DNA of 21,659 nt from a virus. The notes beneath the pieces are model-generated. The model was given only the letters and a program-made list of their open reading frames with translations, did no database searches and had not been told where the DNA came from. Positions 1 through 6,215 of this stretch are shown one piece after another (position 1 is the first letter of the stretch; each line of letters starts with the position of its first letter). The stretch spans positions 1-21,659 of the IMG/VR virus record IMGVR_UViG_3300046411_000405. One strand, written 5' to 3'. Made by a program: the position numbers and the translations under genes.

Positions 1-1
1 G

Positions 2-118
2 CCGCGCCTTAAGCTTGATAAAAACTGGACCCCGGACTTCCAGGGCCAGCCACTGGTTCACGCTGAAGATGCAGAGATATTTGCAGCCGCGGATAAGGTG
101 GCCTCGATCATTGACTAA
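2..118 (+). CDS. C-terminal end of a truncated hypothetical protein
   Basis: The second frame is open from the window edge and encodes 38 residues, starting near RLKLDKNW and ending VASIID, before tandem stops TAA TAG at 116-121. The other two frames break early or read as low-complexity sequence. The composition looks like an ordinary soluble, acidic C-terminus (QPLVHAEDAEIF). The double stop and the structured non-coding DNA just downstream support a real gene end. The start lies outside the window. I do not recognise the family. It shares the + orientation and the GC-rich composition of the GP88 gene that follows. Confidence 0.5.
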   Translation, partial: PRLKLDKNWTPDFQGQPLVHAEDAEIFAAADKVASIID

Positions 119-300
119 TAGATCAACGTATAATAGCAGGATGCTGCGGGCAGAGCCCGCGGCACCAGCTGCGCGGAACGGCGTCCGCGGCACTGTCAAC
201 CCGTACTGGCTCCAGCAAGCAGAGAAGCGCAAGCAGGGCACAAGGCGCAGGCAGCAAGCGTACAAGCGCGCAAGGTCACAAGCTCACAAGCTTGACAAAT
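119..300 (+). repeat. GC-rich non-coding segment with two hairpins and CAAGC octamer repeats
   Basis: This stretch lies between the double stop at 116-121 and the GP88 gene. It holds a TATAAT box at 129-134 and a 9-bp stem (one G.T pair) with loop AGA at 143-163. A second stem, CGCGGA/TCCGCG, spans 172-189. CAAGC or CAAGG words follow at 216, 230, 241, 255, 263, 271, 279 and 287. The last five are exactly 8 bp apart (255-294) and run into the -35 box of the GP88 promoter. A similar hairpin-plus-CAAGC tract follows GP88. The role is unknown; an operator, a 3' UTR element or a small structured RNA are all possible. Confidence 0.6.
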
Positions 301-321
301 TAATTTAAATGATTATATTAT
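292..321 (+). promoter_or_regulatory. sigma70-like promoter for the GP88-family gene
   Basis: A perfect -35 TTGACA (292-297) is followed by TATATT at 314-319 (16-bp spacer) or TATTAT at 316-321 (18-bp spacer). GGGAT follows directly at 322-326. An AGAAAGGA ribosome site sits six bases before the ATG at 347. The same layout, with nearly the same spacer sequence, recurs on the - strand at 10412-10383. That recurrence argues against chance. Confidence 0.65.
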
Positions 322-346
322 GGGATATTAATAGAAAGGATAATTT

Positions 347-1054
347 ATGAAACAACAAAAACTGCTGGGCGTAGGTACCAGTTATAAGACAATCAAATCG
401 GAGAAAATAGGCGTGCTCACTGGCATCCTATATATGGCCCCGTATAACCTGAGCGGCAAGAACGTATGTCCTAACGCCAGCGCAGGCTGCGCGGCTGCAT
501 GCCTTAACACAGCGGGCCGGGGCGCCATGAACGTGGTTCAGGCTGCGCGACTCAAGAAGACGAATAGATTCTTTGAGGACCGGCAACAGTTCCTGTGGGA
601 TCTGGTTAACGAGATAAGCGCGCTGCGCCGTAAGGCTAAGGCCCGCGGCATGAAAGCAGCCGTCAGACTTAACGGGACCAGCGACCTGCCATATGAAAAA
701 TATAAGATAAGAGACACTGGTAAAAATATAATGGAGCTATTCCCAGATATACAATTCTATGATTATACAAAATTAGAAACGCGTATCACTAGGGGCCAGC
801 TGCCGGCCAACTATCATTTAACTTTCTCACGTGCAGAAGATAACGATCACAAGGTGGACCAGGTACTGGAACACACCAGCGCGGCCGTTGTATTTGCAGG
901 TGATGCGCTGCCAGACACCTGGCGCGGCTACCCGGTCATTGATGGCGACGAACACGACGCGCGCTTTACGGATGCCGGCCCGGGGACCATTATTGGGCTG
1001 CTGGCTAAGGGCCGCGGCAAGAAGGACGAAACAGGTTTCGTTGTTAACATATGA
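347..1054 (+). CDS. GP88-family phage protein (gene product 88-like)
   Basis: This 235-residue protein resembles the phage family named after mycobacteriophage gp88, whose function is unknown. The N-terminal signature CPNASAGCAAACLNTAGRG spans residues 41-59 and contains Cys41, Cys48 and Cys52. Later blocks include AVRLNGTSD, FYDYTK, YHLTFSRAE and VIDGDEHDARF. The clustered cysteines and alternating strand/helix blocks suggest a metal-binding or iron-sulphur barrel-like enzyme, but that is inference. The spacing C-x6-C-x3-C is not the classical radical SAM motif. The start is fixed by AGAAAGGA upstream. It is one of few + strand genes, has its own promoter, and is more GC-rich than the leftward genes. 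CAAGC/hairpin tracts flank it on both sides. Confidence is high for the family and none is claimed for a specific reaction. Confidence 0.8.
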   Translation: MKQQKLLGVGTSYKTIKSEKIGVLTGILYMAPYNLSGKNVCPNASAGCAAACLNTAGRGAMNVVQAARLKKTNRFFEDRQQFLWDLVNEISALRRKAKARGMKAAVRLNGTSDLPYEKYKIRDTGKNIMELFPDIQFYDYTKLETRITRGQLPANYHLTFSRAEDNDHKVDQVLEHTSAAVVFAGDALPDTWRGYPVIDGDEHDARFTDAGPGTIIGLLAKGRGKKDETGFVVNI

Positions 1055-1123
1055 TATTCAGGCTTTTCTTATCCTTTAGCCTGGATGGGTCCAGCTGCTA
1101 ATGCGCGGCCGGACCTTCCCTCT

Positions 1124-1144
1124 GGGGACGCCACGGGCGTTCCC
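1124..1144. terminator. strong hairpin between convergent genes
   Basis: GGGGACGCC (1124-1132) and GGCGTTCCC (1136-1144) pair over 9 bp with one G.T wobble and a 3-base loop. It lies between the end of GP88 (1054) and the end of the convergent nuclease gene (1212), where a two-way terminator would be expected. No U-tract follows on either strand, so intrinsic termination is uncertain. A weaker stem CAGGCT/AGCCTG lies at 1059-1083. I see no gene in 1055-1211. Confidence 0.35.
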
Positions 1145-1160
1145 AATTAAGAATAGGATA

Positions 1161-1337
1161 CAAGCGGACCTGAGGCGCAAGCAAATGAGAGATAACTACG
1201 CGCGCAAGCGCTCAGGCACTGGTGAGCAAGCGCTCAAGCTCGGACCAAGACGCAAGCTCGCAAGCACCGGGGGCCGCAAGCCCTAGCTGCGAGAGCTCAA
1301 GCGCACAAGATCCTGGATAAAGTTTCGGGGAGCAAGC
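1161..1337. repeat. second CAAGC-rich degenerate repeat tract
   Basis: CAAGC occurs at 1161, 1178, 1205, 1227, 1235, 1252, 1261, 1277, 1298 and 1333, with near matches (CAAGA) at 1245 and 1306. Spacing is often 7-10 bp, as in the tract at 216-294. It begins after the 1124-1144 hairpin and extends into the last ~40 codons of the leftward VRR-NUC gene. There the base composition changes sharply from GC-rich to AT-rich near 1340. Confidence 0.6.
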
Positions 1338-1580
1338 ATCGCGGGTCTGGATAAGGATAAACGTATTCGTGGGGTGCTTGACATGGAACGATATTTGGTG
1401 TGGTGAGAGAGCAACCTTATTACTTTTCGTTACTTTTAACTCGACTGTAAAAAAACCAGCCTTTTCAGTATAACCTACTAGGTCAGGAAAGCCAAAAGAT
1501 GACCAAGATTCAACGCGAGTCCATGTAATATTAGGTGTGTTTCGTTTAACTTTTTGCCAAAGTTTTGACTCAGCTTTCAC
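1212..1580 (-). CDS. VRR-NUC-type PD-(D/E)XK nuclease
   Basis: This 122-residue protein matches the small phage VRR-NUC nucleases. The motifs are RVESWSSFGFPDLVG (catalytic Asp33), FFTVELKV (Glu47 and Lys49) and LSPHQISFH (Gln62). The family cleaves DNA, often at structured junctions. The start is GTG (1578-1580) five bases after the preceding stop, without a clear Shine-Dalgarno site, so translation is probably coupled. The conserved part ends near residue 101 (LELSQLGL). The remaining ~20 residues are encoded inside the GC-rich CAAGC tract and may be an extension formed by that repeat. It is the last gene of the leftward late block, convergent with GP88. Confidence 0.8.
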   Translation of the reverse strand: MKAESKLWQKVKRNTPNITWTRVESWSSFGFPDLVGYTEKAGFFTVELKVTKSNKVALSPHQISFHVKHPTNTFILIQTRDACSPKLYPGSCALELSQLGLAAPGACELASWSELERLLTSA

Positions 1581-1585
1581 AGTAA

Positions 1586-1912
1586 TTATTGAACAAGAAT
1601 AACACAGCGATACTTCTCTCTTGAACCTATAATTTTGTTCTCAACAAGAGTAATTTCTTTAATATTAAATTCTTTCTGCAAAGGGTTTCTGCCTTCTGGT
1701 AATACCATCATTACCTTTGCATTGGCTCCAACATCAGATGTAGCAAACCTAGTAAGTATAGTTATAAAGTTTTTAACATCATAATAATTGTGTGCTGTTT
1801 TTAGTTGTTTATTTACAGCAGAACTGTTGTCATTAAGTATAGAATTAGTTTCAATTAATTCATTAATACTCATTTCGTCTAGTGTTTTGTCTTTTGTGTC
1901 TTTAATAGTCAT
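1586..1912 (-). CDS. hypothetical phage protein, 108 aa
   Basis: I do not recognise the family. The chosen start (MTIKDTKDKTLDEM) has a strong AAGGAGAT site just upstream. An in-frame ATG 29 codons earlier (position 1999) lacks one. The N-terminal half is helical and hydrophilic (MSINELIETNSILND). The C-terminal half looks like beta strands (AKVMMVLPEG, KEFNIKEITLVENKIIG, KYRCVILVQ). It lies between the terminase small subunit and the VRR-NUC nuclease, so a packaging or DNA-processing partner is possible but not shown. About 130 bases upstream (1913-2043) hold nothing else recognisable. Confidence 0.6.
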   Translation of the reverse strand: MTIKDTKDKTLDEMSINELIETNSILNDNSSAVNKQLKTAHNYYDVKNFITILTRFATSDVGANAKVMMVLPEGRNPLQKEFNIKEITLVENKIIGSREKYRCVILVQ

Positions 1913-2043
1913 ACTATCTCCTTTTTCCTTGCCCCCTATATTTTTTAAAGTTGCGTCTTTTATGTTTATTTTTTGGTCTTGACCTAACGCTATGGCCAAT
2001 AGCTGTTCGCTTCTTGGGACCGGCTACGTGTTCGCTGTATGCT

Positions 2044-2520
2044 TTAGCTTTTCTCATCTACTAACGTATATTCTCCTTTTATTAATACCTCGTTCTCTTG
2101 ATATATTTTTTTCATCTTAGCTTCCAAGTCTTCAATAGACATGTCTTCTAACTTACCTGTTCTGATTATTTTCTGTTCAATGTATAGTCCTGCTGCTTTG
2201 CCTCGCGCAACCTCCGCATTTGTAGCTGCCGAGAAAGCTCCTTTTGCAAGAGCTTCTTGGCGTATACGACCGAGTTCTGTGATGTGACGTTCAAAGCTAA
2301 CCTCATACTTCTTCTGTATTTCTGATCTGAGTTCACCAATGTATTTGACAACGAGTGGAAACTTGTTTGGATTGCGCAGCTCAGACGCACGTACATGGCA
2401 CGAGCCTTCTGCATAGCCTGCTTCTTTAGCACATTCAGTAGGTGTCTTACGTCCTTCATTGTATACCAATAACTCCGCAAATTTCTTTTGCTGTTCTGTT
2501 AATAATTTGGGTAGTCCCAT
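2044..2520 (-). CDS. terS: terminase small subunit
   Basis: This 158-residue protein has the typical start of a phage small terminase: LTEQQKKFAELL, TECAKEAGYAEGS (helix-turn-helix), then VRASELRNPNKFPLVVKYIGELR. A long helical and coiled-coil region follows (residues ~65-120, KYEVSFERHITELGRIRQEALAKGAF). The family recognises the phage packaging site and recruits the large terminase ATPase/nuclease. No large subunit follows: the next leftward genes are an unknown protein and a nuclease, so terL must lie outside the window. The start lacks a good Shine-Dalgarno site. Two overlapping palindromes occupy the 37 bases before it. Confidence 0.82.
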   Translation of the reverse strand: MGLPKLLTEQQKKFAELLVYNEGRKTPTECAKEAGYAEGSCHVRASELRNPNKFPLVVKYIGELRSEIQKKYEVSFERHITELGRIRQEALAKGAFSAATNAEVARGKAAGLYIEQKIIRTGKLEDMSIEDLEAKMKKIYQENEVLIKGEYTLVDEKS

Positions 2521-2532
2521 GAATGTAAATAT

Positions 2533-2558
2533 AAGTAAGTTTACTTGTGATTACAAGT
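2533..2558. promoter_or_regulatory. two overlapping palindromes before terS
   Basis: AAGTAA-GT-TTACTT (2533-2546) overlaps ACTTGT-gatt-ACAAGT (2543-2558). Together they fill the gap between terS and its upstream neighbour in an otherwise overlapping operon. They could be an operator, an RNA hairpin covering the terS start, or a processing site. No protein-binding family can be named from the sequence. Confidence 0.35.
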
Positions 2559-2785
2559 TATTTTATTATCTTGTCGCAATGTTTGACACCAGTTTGGTCT
2601 GTTGTCATTAAACATTTTTCTAGGCTGCATGTGTATTGTACTTGGTTTCCTGAGTTCCTCTCCGCCGTGCGCTTGGCTGTGAGGCACGTACTTAAATTAT
2701 CCTGGTGATACCAACCTTCAATAGTTTTATTACCCCCGTCATAGACGTACAAACTAAGTATGATAACTGTTTCAATGATTCCCAT
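2558..2785 (-). CDS. small secreted or membrane-anchored Cys protein
   Basis: This 75-residue protein of unknown family has a short hydrophobic N-terminus (MGIIETVIILSLYVY) that can act as a signal or anchor. A small domain with four cysteines follows (STCLTAKRTAERN, VQYTCSLEKC, KHCDKIIK). The paired cysteines suggest disulphides in the periplasm. It overlaps the preceding gene by 14 bases and has no strong ribosome site, so translation is probably coupled. It closes a run of five envelope-directed genes (5883-2558). Confidence 0.65.
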   Translation of the reverse strand: MGIIETVIILSLYVYDGGNKTIEGWYHQDNLSTCLTAKRTAERNSGNQVQYTCSLEKCLMTTDQTGVKHCDKIIK

Positions 2786-3146
2786 TCTTTCGCTCTTCTA
2801 AATCTATTAATCTTTCTTCATGAAATTGTATAATCATATCGTTTTTTAATATCATTGGAATTTCTGCTTCCATTTGTTCCTTAAGTTTTTCGGTGCTCTC
2901 GGCAAGGTATTCCACCAACATGTATAATTCCTGGACTTGTGGACTGACCATGTCGCCTTTGGGGACTCCGTCAATAAAAGTATTAGCAGCTTCCAGGTCT
3001 TTTTCCATAAGCTGTAGTGTAGTCTCAATGCTGTTAAGCCTTTCAACAATTGTAAAATATGACATGGTGCCAATTGCTACGGCAGCCAGGATGGCTAAAA
3101 GGTTACGCGCCGGTAACGAAATTTGTGTCGAGTCTGAGAGCTTCAT
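2772..3146 (-). CDS. single-span membrane protein with coiled coil, 124 aa
   Basis: A hydrophobic segment at residues ~13-32 (ARNLLAILAAVAIGTMSYF) is followed by a long heptad-like helix (IVERLNSIETTLQLMEKDLEAAN). A second helical region starts near PQVQELYMLVEYL. The short positively charged N-terminus predicts a cytoplasmic N-terminus with the coiled coil outside (type II). The start overlaps the preceding stop by one base (TAATG). It shares its architecture with the 109-residue neighbour, and the two may pair. An inner-membrane spanin or another envelope role are alternatives; no family is recognised. Confidence 0.7.
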   Translation of the reverse strand: MKLSDSTQISLPARNLLAILAAVAIGTMSYFTIVERLNSIETTLQLMEKDLEAANTFIDGVPKGDMVSPQVQELYMLVEYLAESTEKLKEQMEAEIPMILKNDMIIQFHEERLIDLEERKNGNH

Positions 3147-3475
3147 TACAATAACGGATTATCTAATGACGCTTTTAGTTCGTCTATCTTTGCATCTAAA
3201 AAATCTATTGCTGCTTGGTTTACAGACATGTCTGATTTTAAGGCTTCTATTGTTTGAGATAGTAATCTTAACTCTTGCATAATTTCTTTGTCACCATTGA
3301 TTATACGATCATGTGTATCCGTAAGATCAACTGTTTCGTTAACTGTAAACTCTTTGTTTTCTATTGCTGATAGTCTTGTGTTAAATTCACCCCATGCATA
3401 AAAACCACCACCGATTGCGCCGACAACACCAACTAGTGCTGCATAGCTAGATAGTTTATTAATTAGATCTGGCAT
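3146..3475 (-). CDS. single-span membrane protein with coiled coil, 109 aa
   Basis: Residues ~8-28 form a glycine-rich hydrophobic segment (SSYAALVGVVGAIGGGFYAW). A helical C-terminal region follows with repeated heptads (MQELRLLSQTIEALKSD, NQAAIDFLDAKIDELKASL). Translation starts within the end of the acidic protein gene (17-base overlap), with GGAG eight bases before the ATG. Its layout (anchor then coiled coil) repeats that of the next gene, suggesting paralogues or interacting partners. Similar small proteins in phages are often called holin-like or hypothetical; there is no motif to decide. Confidence 0.7.
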   Translation of the reverse strand: MPDLINKLSSYAALVGVVGAIGGGFYAWGEFNTRLSAIENKEFTVNETVDLTDTHDRIINGDKEIMQELRLLSQTIEALKSDMSVNQAAIDFLDAKIDELKASLDNPLL

Positions 3476-5231
3476 TTATTTTCTCCATTAGTTTCCTGTA
3501 TGCATCTGATGTCTTTTTCTTTGCTTCTATCATTTTGATTTGATGCTGTACTAAAGGATCAGTGCCTACAATATTTGCTTGTGTAGCATATATTGTTTTG
3601 TCATAGCTGGCAAGACTGGCCTGCGTGAAGAACATAGGGTCGCCACCTGGCAATTGGCGTGTGTCAAACAAAGCAGAATTTGTGTCAAAATAACTAGAAA
3701 TATCAGCTTGTTTTGCTGTCATCTCACGAGAGACAATTTCATTAATTACATCAAGTGTTAAACTAACTCGTTGCATTTCGTTAGACACTTTGTTTTGTAT
3801 TGCTTTTTCTACGGCAGCGACCTTAATATCTAAATCAACTTCCACTGACTCTTTAGATTCTGGCTCTGTTGTTTCTGCAACTTCAGTAGGTTCTGTTTCA
3901 ATTGGCTCCTCGACGACCTCTTCTTGTTCGGCAACTTCTGTTGTCGGTTCTGGTTCGTCTGCAACAATTTCTTCGCTACTGGGTTGCTCTTCAATTTGTT
4001 CATCTACAATCTCCTGTTCAATAGGTTCTTCTTCAATCATTTCTTCCTCTACCATAACCACCTCTTCTATTGGCTCCGGCTCTGGTTCAGGCATTGGTTC
4101 AGGTTCTGTTTCTATTACAAATTCTTCATACATTTCTTCTATAAACTCTTCTTGCATTTCTTCTGTAAATTCTTCTACAAACATTTCCTCTTCCATAACT
4201 ATGTCATTTATAACCGCCTCCTCTACCAGAGGCAGGTCATCAAATAGTTCTACATTAGAATCATTCCAATCTACATCCATGTCCATATCAATGTCTGTCT
4301 CAGGAACGTAGACCACGTCAAACTCTTCGTAATAGTCATCTTGATAGTAATCGTCTTCAAAAAAAAATTCGTCAGCTATCATATAGTCATCTTGTATATC
4401 AAACTCTTCTTCTTCAAACAAATCAGGATTGAATGAGTATTCAATATCTATTGGAATAGGTTCTGGCTCAAAAAAGTCGTCAGGTATTTCATAAATAATA
4501 GTGTCAATGTCATCTATAATATCTTCAACAATATCTATCTCGTCTTGTCCAGGGCATGTTGGTGGGTTCTTTTGCCAACAATATTCAACTGTTGTTACAG
4601 TTGTTGAGGACAATGCCGTGTAGTCTACAGTTAGTGTTGGGTCCTTTACATCCACCCCCGCATGGCCTGAGTTATAGTTTTTATTGCCTTGTATATCAAA
4701 ACTAAAACCTGCTGTAAGTGTGCCATGCGTCATGTTTGGATCAGCATTCATAATCAAAGTGTTGCCATAATTATTAAACTCATAGTTATGATTTGTTGTA
4801 TCTTCAAATGTTGTGCTTTGTGTTGTAGTGTCAACACCATTAGATGCTATTTGATACATTGTAACTGTTGACTCAGTTGGATTCCACCATCGTATGTCCG
4901 CATTAAAATTAGAACTAAAACCTAATCTCATTTCTTCTATTGATACATAGTCTTCTGAGTTGATTGTAGTTTCTGCATATGCACCATCTTTGCCTGTAAG
5001 GTAAATGTTTTCATTAATATCAGATGAGTCAGGAAACATAGAACCATTCCATGTACCATCAATAAAGTCTTGTGATATTAAATTATCTGTAGTGATGGGA
5101 TTGCCTGTTGTTACAGTAGTAATTGTAGTTGTGTCACCTACATTAGGTGTGTCTGGTATAACTACAACGTCAGTCTTGGCTACCGAGGATAACAGCGTTG
5201 CCATTACCGTCAACAATACTAGGTTCTTCAT
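3459..5231 (-). CDS. large secreted protein with acidic Glu/Pro-rich domain
   Basis: This 590-residue protein has three parts. A cleavable-looking signal peptide (MKNLVLLTVMATLLSSVAKT) is followed by a Thr/Asn-rich beta domain to about residue 225 (TTITTVTTGNP, DIRWWNPTESTVTMYQ, ending near CWQKNPPTCPG). The central region (~230-465) is extremely acidic and repetitive (MPEPEPEPIEEVV, EEDDYYQDDYYEEFD), and looks disordered. The C-terminal ~120 residues are helical (IKVAAVEKAIQNKV). A very strong GGAGGAG site precedes the ATG, inside the 3' end of the upstream gene. It should be exported to the envelope or cell surface. It may be a virion or host-envelope protein; I cannot name a family. The acidity contrasts with the basic proteins encoded just upstream. 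Confidence 0.75.
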   Translation of the reverse strand: MKNLVLLTVMATLLSSVAKTDVVVIPDTPNVGDTTTITTVTTGNPITTDNLISQDFIDGTWNGSMFPDSSDINENIYLTGKDGAYAETTINSEDYVSIEEMRLGFSSNFNADIRWWNPTESTVTMYQIASNGVDTTTQSTTFEDTTNHNYEFNNYGNTLIMNADPNMTHGTLTAGFSFDIQGNKNYNSGHAGVDVKDPTLTVDYTALSSTTVTTVEYCWQKNPPTCPGQDEIDIVEDIIDDIDTIIYEIPDDFFEPEPIPIDIEYSFNPDLFEEEEFDIQDDYMIADEFFFEDDYYQDDYYEEFDVVYVPETDIDMDMDVDWNDSNVELFDDLPLVEEAVINDIVMEEEMFVEEFTEEMQEEFIEEMYEEFVIETEPEPMPEPEPEPIEEVVMVEEEMIEEEPIEQEIVDEQIEEQPSSEEIVADEPEPTTEVAEQEEVVEEPIETEPTEVAETTEPESKESVEVDLDIKVAAVEKAIQNKVSNEMQRVSLTLDVINEIVSREMTAKQADISSYFDTNSALFDTRQLPGGDPMFFTQASLASYDKTIYATQANIVGTDPLVQHQIKMIEAKKKTSDAYRKLMEKINARSN

Positions 5232-5883
5232 TTAACTCCTCCAATATTTTGTTATCTACTTTTTCCATATATCGTAATGATGCCACATACTCTTCGTAGT
5301 CTGGTCTTTCTTTGTCGTATTTATTCCACTCTTCTAATGCGTCATCACCAATTTTACCGTTGAATGGACAAGGTGTGCCAGCATGCGCCATACTTTGGAA
5401 CACTCTACTGTCTTGACATAATATAGATACAGCAGCAACCTTCATGTTAAAATCAAACAATAGTTTAGATAATTTCATACGTTCACAATTCATATCACGC
5501 TTTGTAATACCAATGCTTGCACCTATTAATGGTTTTTGCATACCTGCAGATACACCTACAGTACAAAGGTCTTGCGACATTGCAGAAATACCTGGCGCAG
5601 ATGCAGAAGGAACAGTACGTTGATCGCCTGTGTAAGAATTATTGTTGTTTGTAGTACTGTTGGTTGTTGTTGTGTTAGAGGAAGAACCGTCTTGATAGTT
5701 TGTTGTGGCTTCACTGTGGTAGCCGCCTGTGATTGCAGTATTACTAGCTGATGATCCTGATGTAGATTGTGTGTTGGTGGTTGAACCAGCGCCTGTTACG
5801 TCTGCCATTGCAGAGTCCATTAATTTTCCAAAACCAAATAAAAAACTGCATAACACAGCTACTATTACTAAAATACCTTTCAT
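5170..5883 (-). CDS. secreted phage protein, 237 aa
   Basis: The N-terminus (MKGILVIVAVLCSFLFGFGK) is a signal peptide or anchor. Residues ~30-90 are a low-complexity Ser/Thr/Asn linker. A conserved-looking domain follows (ISAMSQDLCTVGVSAGMQ, KRDMNCERMKLSK, KVAAVSILCQD, AGTPCPFNGKIG), with four cysteines that could form two disulphides. GGGGGAG precedes the start at five bases. Its 3' end overlaps the acidic protein gene by 62 bases in another frame. I know similar proteins only as hypothetical proteins of marine phages. Probably periplasmic; function unknown. Confidence 0.7.
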   Translation of the reverse strand: MKGILVIVAVLCSFLFGFGKLMDSAMADVTGAGSTTNTQSTSGSSASNTAITGGYHSEATTNYQDGSSSNTTTTNSTTNNNNSYTGDQRTVPSASAPGISAMSQDLCTVGVSAGMQKPLIGASIGITKRDMNCERMKLSKLLFDFNMKVAAVSILCQDSRVFQSMAHAGTPCPFNGKIGDDALEEWNKYDKERPDYEEYVASLRYMEKVDNKILEELNEEPSIVDGNGNAVILGSQD

Positions 5884-5918
5884 AAAACTCCCCCAAGTTC
5901 TAATTTTTTATGAATGCA

Positions 5919-6215
5919 CTAACACCTCCAACGACGCCGTGCCTGTCTGATCCTTGAATTAGGATCATTTTTAGTTTTCTCTGATGATCGTTTTAGCTGA
6001 CCAGCTGAGCGTGCGCAATATGATTTACGTCTCTTTGCAGCTTTGCTACCTGGTTTAACTTTACCGGTAACTGCTGTTTTTAATTTACTTCCAGGGTTTG
6101 CACGTCTATAGGCTTTTACACCTTTAGCTGTCATACCTGCACCAGCTTTGGTCTTGCGATAGTTCGCACCTTTACCAGTTGTGGTCTTCGGTATGTTCCC
6201 CCTGCTGGTAGCCAT
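5919..6215 (-). CDS. DUF6321-like basic protein
   Basis: This 98-residue, strongly basic protein has the pattern of DUF6321 proteins in cyanophages and pelagiphages: MTAKGVKAYRRANPGSKLK, then KPGSKAAKRRKSYCAR, ending NSRIRQARRRWRC. The function is unknown. The charge and the paired cysteines (YCAR and the terminal Cys) suggest nucleic-acid contact, perhaps inside the virion. It is coupled to the preceding Lys-rich gene by a TAATG overlap, as the third of three consecutive small basic genes. Confidence 0.75.
   Translation of the reverse strand: MATSRGNIPKTTTGKGANYRKTKAGAGMTAKGVKAYRRANPGSKLKTAVTGKVKPGSKAAKRRKSYCARSAGQLKRSSEKTKNDPNSRIRQARRRWRC

Noticed and set aside
255-294. CRISPR-like array
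   Set aside because: The units are only 8 bp, with no unique spacers of constant length and no cas genes.
15-308. 97-residue + strand frame
   Set aside because: It runs through hairpins and CAAGC repeats and overlaps a better C-terminal frame (2-118). The protein is biased Arg/Ala/Gln, as expected from repeat DNA, and it has no ribosome site.
347-1054. Calling GP88 a radical SAM enzyme
   Set aside because: The cysteine spacing (x6, x3) is not CX3CX2C, and no SAM-binding motif can be shown by eye.
1101-1286. 61-residue + strand frame
   Set aside because: It crosses the 1124-1144 hairpin and the CAAGC tract. Its Arg/Lys composition comes from the repeats, and part of it is antisense to the nuclease gene.
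3790-4311. Ser/Thr-rich + strand frame of 173 residues
   Set aside because: It is the exact antisense of the acidic Glu/Pro repeat region; Ser/Ile richness is what Glu/Asp codons give on the other strand.
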